DNA from: Oscillospiraceae bacterium
Lineage (GTDB): Bacteria > Bacillota > Clostridia > Oscillospirales > Ruminococcaceae
Length of the DNA stretch: 36,450 nt
Assembly (NCBI GenBank): GCA_009784625.1
Contig: WRBI01000028.1
Location: 1-36,450 of the forward strand
Direction of reading: 5' to 3'
The notes under the pieces are model-generated. The model had not been told where the DNA came from. It made no database searches and saw only the letters and a program-made list of their open reading frames with translations. Below are positions 7,732-16,074 of this stretch, piece by piece. How positions within the stretch are numbered: position 1 is the first letter of the stretch; each line of letters opens with the position of its first letter. A program made the position numbers and the translations under genes.

Positions 7732-7760
7732 ATTATAACACGGAAAGAGAGCGCAAACAA
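7732..7760 (-). promoter_or_regulatory. Promoter of the zeta-like operon
   Basis: On the minus strand TTGTTT (7760-7755) and TATAAT (7737-7732) are separated by 17 nt. The predicted start near 7725 is 2-3 nt before the ATG at 7722. Confidence 0.6.
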
Positions 7761-7828
7761 GGGAATCTGCGCGCAGCCAAAAAGCCCTCCGGTTATTTTT
7801 GTCTGACCGGGGCCGGGCGCGGATGTAA

Positions 7829-7864
7829 ATAAAATCACGCCCCAGCTTTGGGGCGCGATTATTT
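7829..7864 (-). terminator. Terminator downstream of rimI
   Basis: Stem of about 14 bp with one bulge (aataaaatcacgcccc / ggggcgcgattatt), followed on the minus strand by a T-rich run (TTTTATTT). It lies about 80 nt past the rimI stop. Confidence 0.75.
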
Positions 7865-7945
7865 CTTAATGCTGTATGTGTGCCAGCTCGATACAAATGG
7901 CTGGATCACGCCGCTGATATTGGCCGCGTTTACAAACCTGTGTAC

Positions 7946-8386
7946 TCAGCGCAGGGTTAAGGTCATCAACAGCGCGTCTTCGGGCGGGCTGTTGTAATAC
8001 CCTTTGCGCAGGCCGGCCCTCACAAACCCCTCCCCGCTGTAAAGGGAGATCGCGCCCTGGTTGCCCTCACGCACTTCGAGGGTCAAAAAGGCCATCGCCT
8101 GTGCCCTGGCGTATTCGATCAGTGCGCACAGCAACGCCCGGGCAATCCCCTGCCGGCGGGCGCCGGGCGAGACAGCCATATTGGTGATATAGCCCTCGTC
8201 CAAAATTTTGTGCATTCCGACATAGCCGAGAACTTGACCGGATTTTTGCGCGGTCAGGTAATAAGCGCCCGGGTTAAACAATTCCCCCAGAATTGAGTTG
8301 AGGCTCCACGGGTCTGAAAAGCAGACTGCCTCCAGGGCCGCGACCTGATGCGCACTGCCTAAATTCATTGGCAGGATTTCAAACAT
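7946..8386 (-). CDS. rimI: Ribosomal-protein-alanine N-acetyltransferase
   Basis: 146 residues, GNAT fold. The acetyl-CoA pyrophosphate loop ARRQGIAR sits at about residues 76-83, preceded by the strand YITNMAVSP. The RimI-typical end LEVREGNQGAISLYSGEGFVRAGLRKGYYNSPPEDALLM is complete; the ExN...A..LY..GF..... YY......A..M signature separates RimI from generic GNATs. It acetylates the N-terminal Ala of ribosomal protein bS18. The ATG at 8386 overlaps the upstream stop as TGATG, so it is translationally coupled to the second GNAT gene. A TTG one codon earlier is less likely. No tsaB/tsaD neighbours are present, unlike in many genomes. Confidence 0.93.
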   Translation of the reverse strand: MFEILPMNLGSAHQVAALEAVCFSDPWSLNSILGELFNPGAYYLTAQKSGQVLGYVGMHKILDEGYITNMAVSPGARRQGIARALLCALIEYARAQAMAFLTLEVREGNQGAISLYSGEGFVRAGLRKGYYNSPPEDALLMTLTLR

Positions 8387-8847
8387 CAAGCGTACCGCAA
8401 GTCGATCTGATAGCGCAGCAGGTCACAGTTTGGGATTCCGTCAATATCATTGATCGGCCGGGATTTTCTCAAAAAATGGTCCCGCCAAACACCGATCACC
8501 CGAAAGCCCATGCTCATCAGGGCCTTGTGCCGGAAAAGCTCGGCGTTGCCTGCCCCGATTTCGATCAGGTTCTCGCCCTTGGCCCGGATATAATCAAAAG
8601 CGTAGAGCAGCATCTCTTTGGCCGCGTCGCTCTCCCCGTATTCGGGGGCGATGGACAGATTAATTACATCGTAGTGGTGCTTGCGCTTGACAAAGAGGCA
8701 GACCGCCACCGCTTTTCCGCTCACCATCCCGACCAGCGCTTCGCTCATATCCAGCTGGCGCATTGCTTCAGGCAAAGACGGCTCGCTCAACAAAAGCAGG
8801 TCGGCGTCCACCAGTGCCTTGTCAGTAAGAATCTCAAGGTTCTCCAT
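8386..8847 (-). CDS. GNAT-like N-acetyltransferase
   Basis: 153 residues. A central VINLSIAPEYGESDAAKEMLLYAFDYIRAKGENLIEIGAGNAELFRHKALMSMGFRVIGVWRDHF pattern matches GNAT motifs A and B: a beta strand ending in AP, a helix, a strand with the substrate-side GNAE, and the MGF turn. The usual Q/RxxGxG/A loop is weak (YGESDAAK), so acetyl-CoA binding may be atypical. It forms a two-gene unit with rimI (1-nt overlap). Substrate unknown. A GAGG site lies about 11 nt before the ATG. Confidence 0.8.
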   Translation of the reverse strand: MENLEILTDKALVDADLLLLSEPSLPEAMRQLDMSEALVGMVSGKAVAVCLFVKRKHHYDVINLSIAPEYGESDAAKEMLLYAFDYIRAKGENLIEIGAGNAELFRHKALMSMGFRVIGVWRDHFLRKSRPINDIDGIPNCDLLRYQIDLRYA

Positions 8848-8956
8848 ACGCTTTTTATCCTCGCTTTTTTGGAAGTCGACGAGAAAATATACACTCGCCT
8901 TGCCTTTTCATCATACCACACAAAGCAGGTCAGGGCAATTGCTTTGCGCGAAAAGT

Positions 8957-10426
8957 TTACCGCGCGCCGCCGGCCAGCCACTGTCTGGCTTGGGCGATGG
9001 GCAAGCTGCGCAGGCGGTGGGCTGACCGCCGCTCGGCTCTGGCGAGAAAGATCAGGTCACACTGCCCTTTTTTTCGCTGAAAGATGCTTTGGCGCACTTC
9101 AATCCCCACAACCCGGTTGATGGGCAAAACAATTGTGTGCAAATTAAACCCCCGGCAGTAGCGCAGGGTGTAGGCGTCCCCTGACCAGCCCAGGCCGCCG
9201 GTGCGGTAGTCGATCACCTGTAAGACCAGGATATAAAGCGCGGGCAGCGCGGCCATACCGCCCACAAAGAGGGTGACGTCGCCCCAGCCGCCGGCAGCCA
9301 GCGCGGCCCAGGTCAGCGCCCCAACCCCCAGAAAAGCCAGGGCCGGGGCGGCGATAAACTTAAACCATCCCTTTGGCGCGGGCGAGATATGCCTGTCTGC
9401 CGGTGTGATCTGTGGGAAGAGCTGTCTGCGCGCGGCTTCAAACGCATCCGCTTTCTCGGCCGGGATCAGGCAGGAAAGGTCGTCCCGCCGCCGCCCATAG
9501 CCCACCGCCGCCAGGTATAGGGAGCGCAGCCCCAAAATCTTCGCGGTCAAGCTCTGGCGGATGTCGAGGTGGCTGATTCCCGCCAGTCGCAGGCTGTACT
9601 TGCGGGTGGTAAACTGCCCGCCAGTCAGGGTCAGTGTCCGGCCGGCCAGCCCGACCTGCATTCTGCGGTGACGGACCATATGCAGGTACGCCCCAATCAG
9701 CCAGCCGCCCAGCAGAATATAACCGATGGCGGCGGCGGCGGGCGGCAGGCCAAAGGCAAAATCGCGGGAGAGCTGTTCGACCGCGCCGAACACGTCGTCG
9801 GACAACCGCCGCCCAATCAGACGCCCGCTCTGAGATATCAGGGTGGCCGCGAACAAAATTCCGCCGAAAGAGTTGGACCCAAGAAGGCTGAAAGCCAGAA
9901 TCGAGCGGCCGGTCGGCGTAAAGGACGCATCGTCTTCGGCCGGGCCGCCGCTTTGGCGCTCGATGAGCGCCCTTGCGTTTTTATGGGATAAATACAGGGC
10001 AAAATCCGGGCCGCGCGCACTGCCGCCCATCGCGTCCACCCGCAGGCGAACCGCCCCGAACGGCCGCAGGTATAAGGGCTCAACCGCCGACACAGTCACG
10101 ACTTTTTCCCAGGGGAGAATGATCAGCGTTTCGATCAGAACCCCGGTGCGAATGTACATCCGGTGTTTATCCCACCAAAGCAATACCCGGCGCCATCGCC
10201 AGACCGCGATCCCCACCATGACCGCGAGGATCAGGATATCCAGCCAGGCGCCGCTCGCCCAGTCAACCAAATTTCCGCCCAAGGCCAAAAAAAACCCGCG
10301 CAAGACGGGAATCACGATCAAAAACATCACCCGCCAGAGATTGCGGACAACGGTGACCGGGTGCGCGCGGATATGCCCGGCCGGCGGCGGGCCCGGATAG
10401 CTTATGCCCGTGCGCTTACGCTTCAT
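8957..10426 (-). CDS. YdbT-like membrane protein with bacterial PH domains
   Basis: 489 residues. Paired membrane segments occur near residues 30-48 and 56-74, 175-200, 225-250, and 350-400. Each pair precedes a bPH_2-type beta domain, recognisable from the repeated pattern of a hydrophobic hairpin followed by RTGVLIETLIILPWEKV (about 90-107), GRTLTLTGGQFTTRKYSLRL and YTLRYCRGFNLHTIVLPINRV. This three-module layout matches Bacillus YdbT, which acts with YdbS at the membrane (in B. subtilis linked to resistance to other bacilli's antimicrobials). It overlaps the ydbS-like gene upstream by 11 nt, so the pair is co-translated. Confidence 0.85.
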   Translation of the reverse strand: MKRKRTGISYPGPPPAGHIRAHPVTVVRNLWRVMFLIVIPVLRGFFLALGGNLVDWASGAWLDILILAVMVGIAVWRWRRVLLWWDKHRMYIRTGVLIETLIILPWEKVVTVSAVEPLYLRPFGAVRLRVDAMGGSARGPDFALYLSHKNARALIERQSGGPAEDDASFTPTGRSILAFSLLGSNSFGGILFAATLISQSGRLIGRRLSDDVFGAVEQLSRDFAFGLPPAAAAIGYILLGGWLIGAYLHMVRHRRMQVGLAGRTLTLTGGQFTTRKYSLRLAGISHLDIRQSLTAKILGLRSLYLAAVGYGRRRDDLSCLIPAEKADAFEAARRQLFPQITPADRHISPAPKGWFKFIAAPALAFLGVGALTWAALAAGGWGDVTLFVGGMAALPALYILVLQVIDYRTGGLGWSGDAYTLRYCRGFNLHTIVLPINRVVGIEVRQSIFQRKKGQCDLIFLARAERRSAHRLRSLPIAQARQWLAGGAR

Positions 10427-10883
10427 GGCCGGTGACCCCTCTGTCCTTGCGCATCTGGCCGAAGATCGCTTTGATCAGCTTATCCACTTCTTTGTGGCCA
10501 AGGCCGGGCATTTCGAGTTTTCCGCCCGCGCAGACCACAACGAAGGTGGACAGCCCCAGCCGCCGATGGATGGGGGTTGCCCGGACGCGGATATACTGGA
10601 TGCCGGCAATCGGCAGGCTGCGTTCGACCACATTGAACACGCCCTCGCTGAGCACAAGGTTTTGGTCGTTTAACAGCAGGAAGATGGCCCGCCGGCGTAT
10701 TGGCAGGTAGATCAGGAAAAAAAACAAATAGACCGCCGCCAAAGCCCCGGTCAACACCCACCAAAGTGTGCTGAGCGGGGTCAGGAAGAAGGAGGTCAAA
10801 AAGGCAAGCGGCAAAGCGGCAAGCGTTAAGAGAATCCGCCAAACCCAGAGCAGGCGGGCGTGGGCGCCCAATACAGCGTGCAT
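10416..10883 (-). CDS. YdbS-like membrane protein with one bacterial PH domain
   Basis: 155 residues. Two membrane segments (about 12-35 and 38-62) are followed by a single bPH_2 domain: FLLLNDQNLVLSEGVFNVVERSLPIAGIQYIRVRATPIHRRLGLSTFVVVCAGG. The L..SEG.....R..PI..IQ......P..R..GL..... signature of the family is complete. It partners the following YdbT-like gene; their overlap implies a stoichiometric membrane complex. Repeat copy C lies immediately upstream, between this gene and the CBS transporter gene. Confidence 0.88.
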   Translation of the reverse strand: MHAVLGAHARLLWVWRILLTLAALPLAFLTSFFLTPLSTLWWVLTGALAAVYLFFFLIYLPIRRRAIFLLLNDQNLVLSEGVFNVVERSLPIAGIQYIRVRATPIHRRLGLSTFVVVCAGGKLEMPGLGHKEVDKLIKAIFGQMRKDRGVTGHEA

Positions 10884-10898
10884 GGTTTCACCATCTTT

Positions 10899-11009
10899 TC
10901 AGTTGACAGTTGATAGTGTACAGTTGACAGTTATGGTATTCGCCCCGCGGATGTATTATAATAATCGCAGAGCGATACACGCACTGTTAACTGTCAACTG
11001 TCCATTCAG
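10899..11009. repeat. TTGACAA-heptad palindromic repeat, copy C
   Basis: Left units cagttgacagt, gatagtgta and cagttgacagt are followed by ttatggtattcg, a central atcgc-aga-gcgat palindrome and right-arm units ctgttaactgtcaactgtcc. The right arm overlaps the 3' end of the CBS transporter gene and encodes its last residues (Thr-Val-Asp-Ser) and stop. Confidence 0.85.
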
Positions 11010-12300
11010 CTTTCAGCTTGAGGATACGGTGATCTTCAACTTGAAGAACGGTAAAGTGGATATTGTCCAGGGTTACGGTCGGTTGGCCGCCCTCCTCGGG
11101 GATGTATCCCAATTTTTGGACGATGTAGCCGCCGATTGTCTCGTACTCGTACAGCTCGTCTTCTTCCAGCGCAAGACCCAACATGTCGCAGACTTCCTCC
11201 AGCCCGGCGATCCCGTCAATCAGGTATTGCCCCTCGCCGGTTTGGATGATCTCATCTTCTTCGTCGAAATCGTATTCGTCCTGGATGCTGCCGACAATCC
11301 CTTCGACCAAGTCTTCCATGGTCAGGATCCCGGCTGTGCCGCCGTGTTCGTCGACGACAACCGCGATTTGAAGCCGCGCTTCCCGCAGGGCTGAGAAGAG
11401 ATGTTTTGCGCTCATTGACTCGGTTGCGTAAAAGGGGTCGCGCAGATAAGCGGTTACGTCAAAGTGTTCGGGCGAGCCGGTCACGATCAGCGCAAGCAGG
11501 TCTTTGACGTTTAGTATACCCAAAATTTTATCCAGGTCGCCGTCATAAACCGGGATTCGCGTGTAGTTCTCTTCAACGGCCGCCTGAACCACTTGGGCGA
11601 GTGTGGCCGAGCGGTCGAGCGCGAGCACGTCGGTGCGGTGAATCATCAAATCTTCGGCGGTCATGTCGCCAAAGTCAAAGATGTTGTTGATCATGTCTTT
11701 GTCGTCCTCTTCGATGTCGCCGTGCTCGTTCCCCTCGTCCAGCAAAAGGCGGATTTCTTCGGCGGTGACCGCCTCGTCACTCGATTTCGGGTCAATTCCA
11801 ATCAGGCGAAGGATGCCGTTGACAGAGAGGGTAATCAGCCCGGCAAACGGCCGGCTCAGCGCTATAAACAGCGAAAGGAAGCCGACCACGGCAAGGGATG
11901 ATTTTTCGGGGCTTCGGGCACAGACCCGCCGAAAGACCCCGCCCGCGATCAAGATAATCGCCGCTAAAACACCGACCACAACTACCAGTGAGATGACCCG
12001 GCCGGCGTAAAGCCCGCCAAGCGCGGCTTCCAGCTTGGGCGCAAGGACACTCACCCCGATCGCCACCGCAAAGAATCCGCTCAGGACAATCCCAAACTGT
12101 GTGGCCGCCGCGAACCGCCGGGGATGGGCAAGCATCCGGGAGATGGCCGCGGCTTTCTTTTCTTCGGTTTCGGATATTTTTTTAAGCTTGCTTTCACCCA
12201 GCGCGGGAATCGCCGCTCTGCCCGCCACAAACATAACATTCAGGCAGACCAGCGCGAAAAGCGCGATCACCTGCCAGAGCATACTGCCATCCGGGTCCAT
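10987..12300 (-). CDS. CNNM/TlyC-family CBS-domain transporter
   Basis: 437 residues. The N-terminal DUF21/CNNM membrane domain has about four hydrophobic segments (8-28, 63-88, 95-118, 130-155). A CBS pair follows (about 215-330; MTAEDLMIHRTDVLALDR and ILGILNVKDLLAL mark the first, QIAVVVDEHGGTAGILTMEDLVEGIVGSI the second). A CorC_HlyC domain ends the protein (about 350-430). This family, often labelled haemolysin, handles Mg2+/Co2+ export. The last four codons and stop come from repeat copy C, so the natural C-terminus may have been altered by repeat insertion. An unspecific 200-nt gap separates it from the divergent lipoprotein gene. Confidence 0.92.
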   Translation of the reverse strand: MDPDGSMLWQVIALFALVCLNVMFVAGRAAIPALGESKLKKISETEEKKAAAISRMLAHPRRFAAATQFGIVLSGFFAVAIGVSVLAPKLEAALGGLYAGRVISLVVVVGVLAAIILIAGGVFRRVCARSPEKSSLAVVGFLSLFIALSRPFAGLITLSVNGILRLIGIDPKSSDEAVTAEEIRLLLDEGNEHGDIEEDDKDMINNIFDFGDMTAEDLMIHRTDVLALDRSATLAQVVQAAVEENYTRIPVYDGDLDKILGILNVKDLLALIVTGSPEHFDVTAYLRDPFYATESMSAKHLFSALREARLQIAVVVDEHGGTAGILTMEDLVEGIVGSIQDEYDFDEEDEIIQTGEGQYLIDGIAGLEEVCDMLGLALEEDELYEYETIGGYIVQKLGYIPEEGGQPTVTLDNIHFTVLQVEDHRILKLKAEWTVDS

Positions 12301-12522
12301 TTTTCTTGCTCCTTACGTGAATTTATATTTATGTTAATACTATCACTGATGGCTGGCGAATGTCAATCGCACAGTCGGCAAACGGCAATTTTTTGCGCAA
12401 GGCGACATCCCTTACGATCACTTGTTTTTTGGTTATTTTTTACAACTTTAGCGGTTATGCTGGACTTTTGCGTCCCGGGAAGGTAAAATTGTAACAGTTG
12501 GATGATTGGAGTGTACGTAAAG

Positions 12523-13260
12523 ATGACAATAAAAGCTAAGCGGTTTGCCCTTGCCCTTGCGCTAATTTTTTTGCTGGCTGCTTGCGGGAATGGTGAAACC
12601 GCGCAGGAGCCGGTGTCGCTGCCGATAGAGGAGGAAGCCGAAAGCGGCGGGGCCGCCGGCCTGCCGGAAGAAGAGACCGATCAAGAAGAAGACGATGAGC
12701 TACAGCCCGAAATGGAGGAAGAAGCCGAACCGGCCGCGCGCGGGGTGATTGAGGGGGATGTGTTCACCAGTGAGTTTGCCGGCCTCCGCTTTACTTTGCC
12801 GGGCGAGAGCTGGCGATTTTTGACCGACCAGGAGATTGCCGACGCGATGGGGGTCGGGGTCGAAATCATGGCTGACGAGGGTTTTGACCACGAGGACCTC
12901 GACCTTTCAAACCTATACGATATGGTGGCGCAAAACACAATGACCGGCTCAAGCCTTTTGGTGATGATCGAAAACCAGACGCATATCCCGGGGGCTGAGC
13001 AGTTCCCGGCTTCGGTCTATGTTGAGCAGCTCAGGCAACAGCTAACGGCCATTGCGCGGCACGACTACACATTTGAAGAAGACCGCCAAATTGAGCTGGG
13101 CGGCCACACCTTTGACGTTTTGACCGCCCACTTGGTGGTGGATGAAGTATACACCAGCCAGCATTACCTTGTCCGCCGTCAGGGGAACCATATGATCATC
13201 CTGATCGCGTCCCTGTTTGGGGATATTGCGCTTGAACAAATTCTGGCTTCATTTGATTGA
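12523..13260 (+). CDS. Secreted lipoprotein of unknown function
   Basis: About 245 residues. A signal peptide with K-rich start and lipobox LLAAC gives a lipidated Cys at about residue 20. A Glu/Asp-rich linker of about 50 residues follows, then a globular domain beginning FTSEFAGLRFTLPGESWRFLTDQEI. That opening is reminiscent of small Clostridia lipoproteins with a domain like PsbP/DUF1795 (F....GY.F.LP..W....D). ATG at 12502 is in frame, but ATG at 12523 follows TTGGAG and begins directly with the signal peptide, so I prefer it. It probably acts on the outer face of the membrane. It is monocistronic, followed by a strong terminator. Confidence 0.85.
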   Translation: MTIKAKRFALALALIFLLAACGNGETAQEPVSLPIEEEAESGGAAGLPEEETDQEEDDELQPEMEEEAEPAARGVIEGDVFTSEFAGLRFTLPGESWRFLTDQEIADAMGVGVEIMADEGFDHEDLDLSNLYDMVAQNTMTGSSLLVMIENQTHIPGAEQFPASVYVEQLRQQLTAIARHDYTFEEDRQIELGGHTFDVLTAHLVVDEVYTSQHYLVRRQGNHMIILIASLFGDIALEQILASFD

Positions 13261-13282
13261 CGGCCGTCCGCTAGAATAGATA

Positions 13283-13316
13283 TCGCGCGCCCAGCAAACT
13301 GGGCGCGCGATTTTTT
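13283..13316 (+). terminator. Rho-independent terminator
   Basis: A perfect 12-bp GC-rich stem (tcgcgcgcccag / ctgggcgcgcga) with a CAAA tetraloop and six T residues, 22 nt after the lipoprotein stop. Confidence 0.93.
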
Positions 13317-13439
13317 GCCCGCAGCTGGCTGATGAAAATTTTTCCTGTCGCCGCCAAGCGATTGCCGCGATTCATTGCGCGCGCTGTCGGTTATACTACA
13401 TCTGAACACAACTCATATTTTTATACCGGGAGGTTTGTA

Positions 13440-13634
13440 ATGATGATGAATCGAAAGTCCAGCGCGATCACTTCGGCCTGCATTGGGGTGGCAATCGGAG
13501 CGGCCGCCTATATGGCCACCGGCCGCAGTGGCAAGAGCCTGAAAAGCAGAAGCAAAAAGTTTCGCAAAAGCACCGGACGCGCACTTCGGCAGGCGGGCGA
13601 CTTTATTAACAGCGTGAGCTATATGGTAAAGTAG
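13440..13634 (+). CDS. Small membrane protein, basic tail
   Basis: 64 residues. One hydrophobic segment (about residues 9-26, AITSACIGVAIGAAAYMA) is followed by a strongly basic stretch (GKSLKSRSKKFRKSTGRALR) and a short amphipathic helix. The start follows GGGAGG at 7-nt spacing, which fixes it inside a longer open frame. Similar tiny proteins with a glycine-zipper-like helix are widespread in Clostridia, but I know no function. It lies between two terminators, so it is a single-gene unit. Confidence 0.75.
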   Translation: MMMNRKSSAITSACIGVAIGAAAYMATGRSGKSLKSRSKKFRKSTGRALRQAGDFINSVSYMVK

Positions 13635-13650
13635 CGCTCACCCGGCACAG

Positions 13651-13697
13651 AAAACCCCTCCGTCACCGGTAACCGGTAAACGGAGGGGTTTTTGCGC
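13651..13697. terminator. Bidirectional terminator
   Basis: A 13-bp stem (aaaacccctccgt / acggaggggtttt) encloses an accggt repeat and is flanked by A and T runs on both sides. It lies between the small membrane protein and the convergent TRAP operon, serving both. Confidence 0.9.
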
Positions 13698-13707
13698 GGC
13701 GACCGGG

Positions 13708-14772
13708 TTAACGCATGGCCGCGATTTCTTCTTTGAGGCGGTCCAGGATATCCGAGCCGGTTTGGCCGACCATATCCCGGTAAACATCCCAAGCGGTTTC
13801 GGCGAAAGGCACAAAGGCCGCCCGTTCTTCGGGGGTGAGTTGGATAAAGGTGATCAGGCCGGAATCTTCAATTCTGCGGCGGTTGGCCAGGTCGTCTTCC
13901 ATCGCGATTTCAAGCGAGCGCCAGTGCATGATCTCGATCGCGTCCAGTATGATCTGCTGGATGTCGGCGGGCAGCCCGTTAAAGAAGTCGGGGTTGGTGG
14001 CGGTTGTGGTGAAATACATATTCGAGTGGGATTCGATTAAGTAGTTTTGTACTTCGTGGAATTTGGCTTCGTAGATCCCGCCGAAGGGGTTTTCCTGCGC
14101 GTCAACCATCCCGAGCTGGAGGGCCGAGTAGACTTCGAGGAAAGGCAGCGGGGTCGGGTTTGCGCCGTATGCGGCGTAGGCCGCCACAATCATGGGCGAG
14201 GGCATGGTGCGAAAACGCAGGCCGGTAAAGTCGTCAGGGGTGCGCAGGGGGATGTTGGCTGTCCAGTTCATCGGGCCGTATGTCCAGTAAGAGAGGACTT
14301 TGATGTTCCGTTCCAGATAAAGGTCTGAGAGCATAGTGTTGAGGGCGTAACTTTCCCACATCAGCTGTGTGGTCCGCTCAAGGTCTTCATCAAACAGGAA
14401 GTGGAGCGAAAAAAGCTGGTTTTCGGGAACGATTGTTCCGGTGTTGCCGGGGGAGACCATCGCGAACTCGATCCCGCCGACTTGCAGCAGTTCGGCCTGT
14501 TGGGTGGCGTCTCCGATCTGCCCGACCGGGAAGATGTCAAAAGTGATCCGCCCGCCCGACATTTCGGTGATTAGCTCGGCCAGCTCGTGTACATAAACGT
14601 CCTGGATACTGCCCACAAATTCTTCGTGGGCAAACCGCCAGTGGAACGTCTGTTCAGGGTCGCTTTCGCCGCCGGGTGCAGCCGCCGGGGCTGTGCCGCC
14701 ACCGCTGCAGGCGCTCAATACAAGCGCGAGTGTGAGCAGCAGGCTAAGTAGAATTTTCTTTTTATGCATCAT
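13708..14772 (-). CDS. TRAP transporter substrate-binding lipoprotein (DctP, TeaA-like)
   Basis: 354 residues. The signal peptide ends in the lipobox VLSAC (Cys22), so the protein is membrane-tethered outside. The DctP fold is clear: HWRFAHEEFVG (44-54), GQIGD (84-88), the substrate-carboxylate Arg in RFRTM (Arg188) and the QENP loop (226-229). The HEE start, RTM and QEN positions match what I recall of Halomonas TeaA, where a Glu near the N-terminus, an Arg and an Asn bind ectoine. That similarity is from memory, not alignment. It is the last gene of a seven-gene catabolic operon, so its substrate is presumably what the operon degrades. Confidence 0.9.
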   Translation of the reverse strand: MMHKKKILLSLLLTLALVLSACSGGGTAPAAAPGGESDPEQTFHWRFAHEEFVGSIQDVYVHELAELITEMSGGRITFDIFPVGQIGDATQQAELLQVGGIEFAMVSPGNTGTIVPENQLFSLHFLFDEDLERTTQLMWESYALNTMLSDLYLERNIKVLSYWTYGPMNWTANIPLRTPDDFTGLRFRTMPSPMIVAAYAAYGANPTPLPFLEVYSALQLGMVDAQENPFGGIYEAKFHEVQNYLIESHSNMYFTTTATNPDFFNGLPADIQQIILDAIEIMHWRSLEIAMEDDLANRRRIEDSGLITFIQLTPEERAAFVPFAETAWDVYRDMVGQTGSDILDRLKEEIAAMR

Positions 14773-14802
14773 AAGTTTTTTCCTCCTAATGTTGTGTTTC
14801 GC

Positions 14803-16074
14803 TTATCTGTCCAAAAGGAACAAGGACAGTTCGGGGATGAGAATGACGATTGCGGAGATGATGATCATGATGATCAAATAGGGCGGTGTGCCCCGCAAAA
14901 CGGTGAGCAGAGGACGGTTAAAGATGGCGCAGGCGGTAAAGATATTCGCCCCCAATGGCGGGGATACCGCGCCGATGGCCGCTTGCAGGACAACGACGAT
15001 ACCTAAGTGAATCGGGTCGACGCCGGCACCCATTGCCACCGGGTAGAAGATCGGCCCCAGGATGATGATAACCACCAGTGAATCGACAAATATACAGCCG
15101 ACGAAAAAGAAGATGGTGACCATAATCAAAACAGCCAGCGCGGTCGGGTCGGAACCCAAGGTAGCCGCAATCAGCATCTGTGGAATCCGCGCGAAAGAGA
15201 TGACCCACGAGAAGAGCTGGCCGGCCGCGACCAGAACAAATACCACACAGGTGACAACCGCTGTGCTGACCGCGATCTTGTACAGCGCCTTGAGATTGAC
15301 CGACCGGAAGATGAGCATCTCTAAAATCAAAGCGTACAAAACCGAGATGGCGGCCGCTTCAACCGGGCTGAAAGTTCCCGAGTAGATACCGGCGAAAATA
15401 ACAACCGGGAAGCCCATAGACGGCAGCGCCTTGAGAAACGCCTGGCTCCTGCGCGCCCAAGTCCCTTTGGGCAATAGCGGGATTTGAGTTTTGCGGGCAA
15501 AGAAATAGCAGTAGACCGCAATGGCAAAAAACATCAGCAGCCCCGGGCCGACCCCGGCGATAAACAGCTGGCCGACCGATGTTCCGGTAACCACCGCGTA
15601 CATGATCATCGAAATACTCGGCGGGATAACCAGCGCGACAATGGCTGAATACATAAGCAGGCCGATCGCGCTCGAATCTTTGTAGCCCAGATCAACCAGC
15701 CGGGTGCGCATCGGCTTGCCGACCGCGACAAAGGTGGCCTGTGTCGAACCCGAAACTGTGCTGAACAGAACACAGGTGGCGGCGGCCGTGATGGCCATCC
15801 CGCCGCGCACATGCCCGACAAAAGACTCAACCAGATCAAGCAGGCGGGTGGTCGTCTTGCCGGTACACATGATGTCGGCGGCAAAAATAAACATAGGCAC
15901 TGAGAGCAAAACCACCGAAGAGATGCCCGCGATCAGCTGCTGGATAGACATCATCAGCGGCATTTCGGGGAAGTAGATGATCATGATCACCATCGGAGCG
16001 ACAATCATCGCGACTTTCATAGGGAAGTTAAGCAGCAAAAAGAGGAACATCAAAAATAAGAGTAAACCGATCAA
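14803..16074 (-). CDS. TRAP transporter large permease (DctM)
   Basis: 423 residues with about twelve membrane segments. Family signatures include PMFIFAADIMCTGKTTTRLLDLVESFVGHVRGG (about 60-92), the SGSTQATFVAVGK loop, a PPSISMIMYAVVTGTSVGQLF region and the C-terminal IGAVSPPLGANIF loop. Together with DctQ it forms the ion-coupled membrane unit that takes substrate from the binding protein. The start is TTG at 16074, preceded by GGGGAGGTG and immediately adjacent to the DctQ stop, so the two are coupled. Confidence 0.95.
   Translation of the reverse strand: MIGLLLFLMFLFLLLNFPMKVAMIVAPMVIMIIYFPEMPLMMSIQQLIAGISSVVLLSVPMFIFAADIMCTGKTTTRLLDLVESFVGHVRGGMAITAAATCVLFSTVSGSTQATFVAVGKPMRTRLVDLGYKDSSAIGLLMYSAIVALVIPPSISMIMYAVVTGTSVGQLFIAGVGPGLLMFFAIAVYCYFFARKTQIPLLPKGTWARRSQAFLKALPSMGFPVVIFAGIYSGTFSPVEAAAISVLYALILEMLIFRSVNLKALYKIAVSTAVVTCVVFVLVAAGQLFSWVISFARIPQMLIAATLGSDPTALAVLIMVTIFFFVGCIFVDSLVVIIILGPIFYPVAMGAGVDPIHLGIVVVLQAAIGAVSPPLGANIFTACAIFNRPLLTVLRGTPPYLIIMIIISAIVILIPELSLFLLDR

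Noticed and set aside
8368-9120. 250-codon plus-strand open frame
   Set aside because: Spans the antisense of rimI/GNAT genes and a gene boundary; no plausible start signal.
10924-10964. Promoter formed by TTGACA of repeat copy C and the later TATAAT
   Set aside because: The distance between the boxes is about 27 nt, too long for sigma-A.
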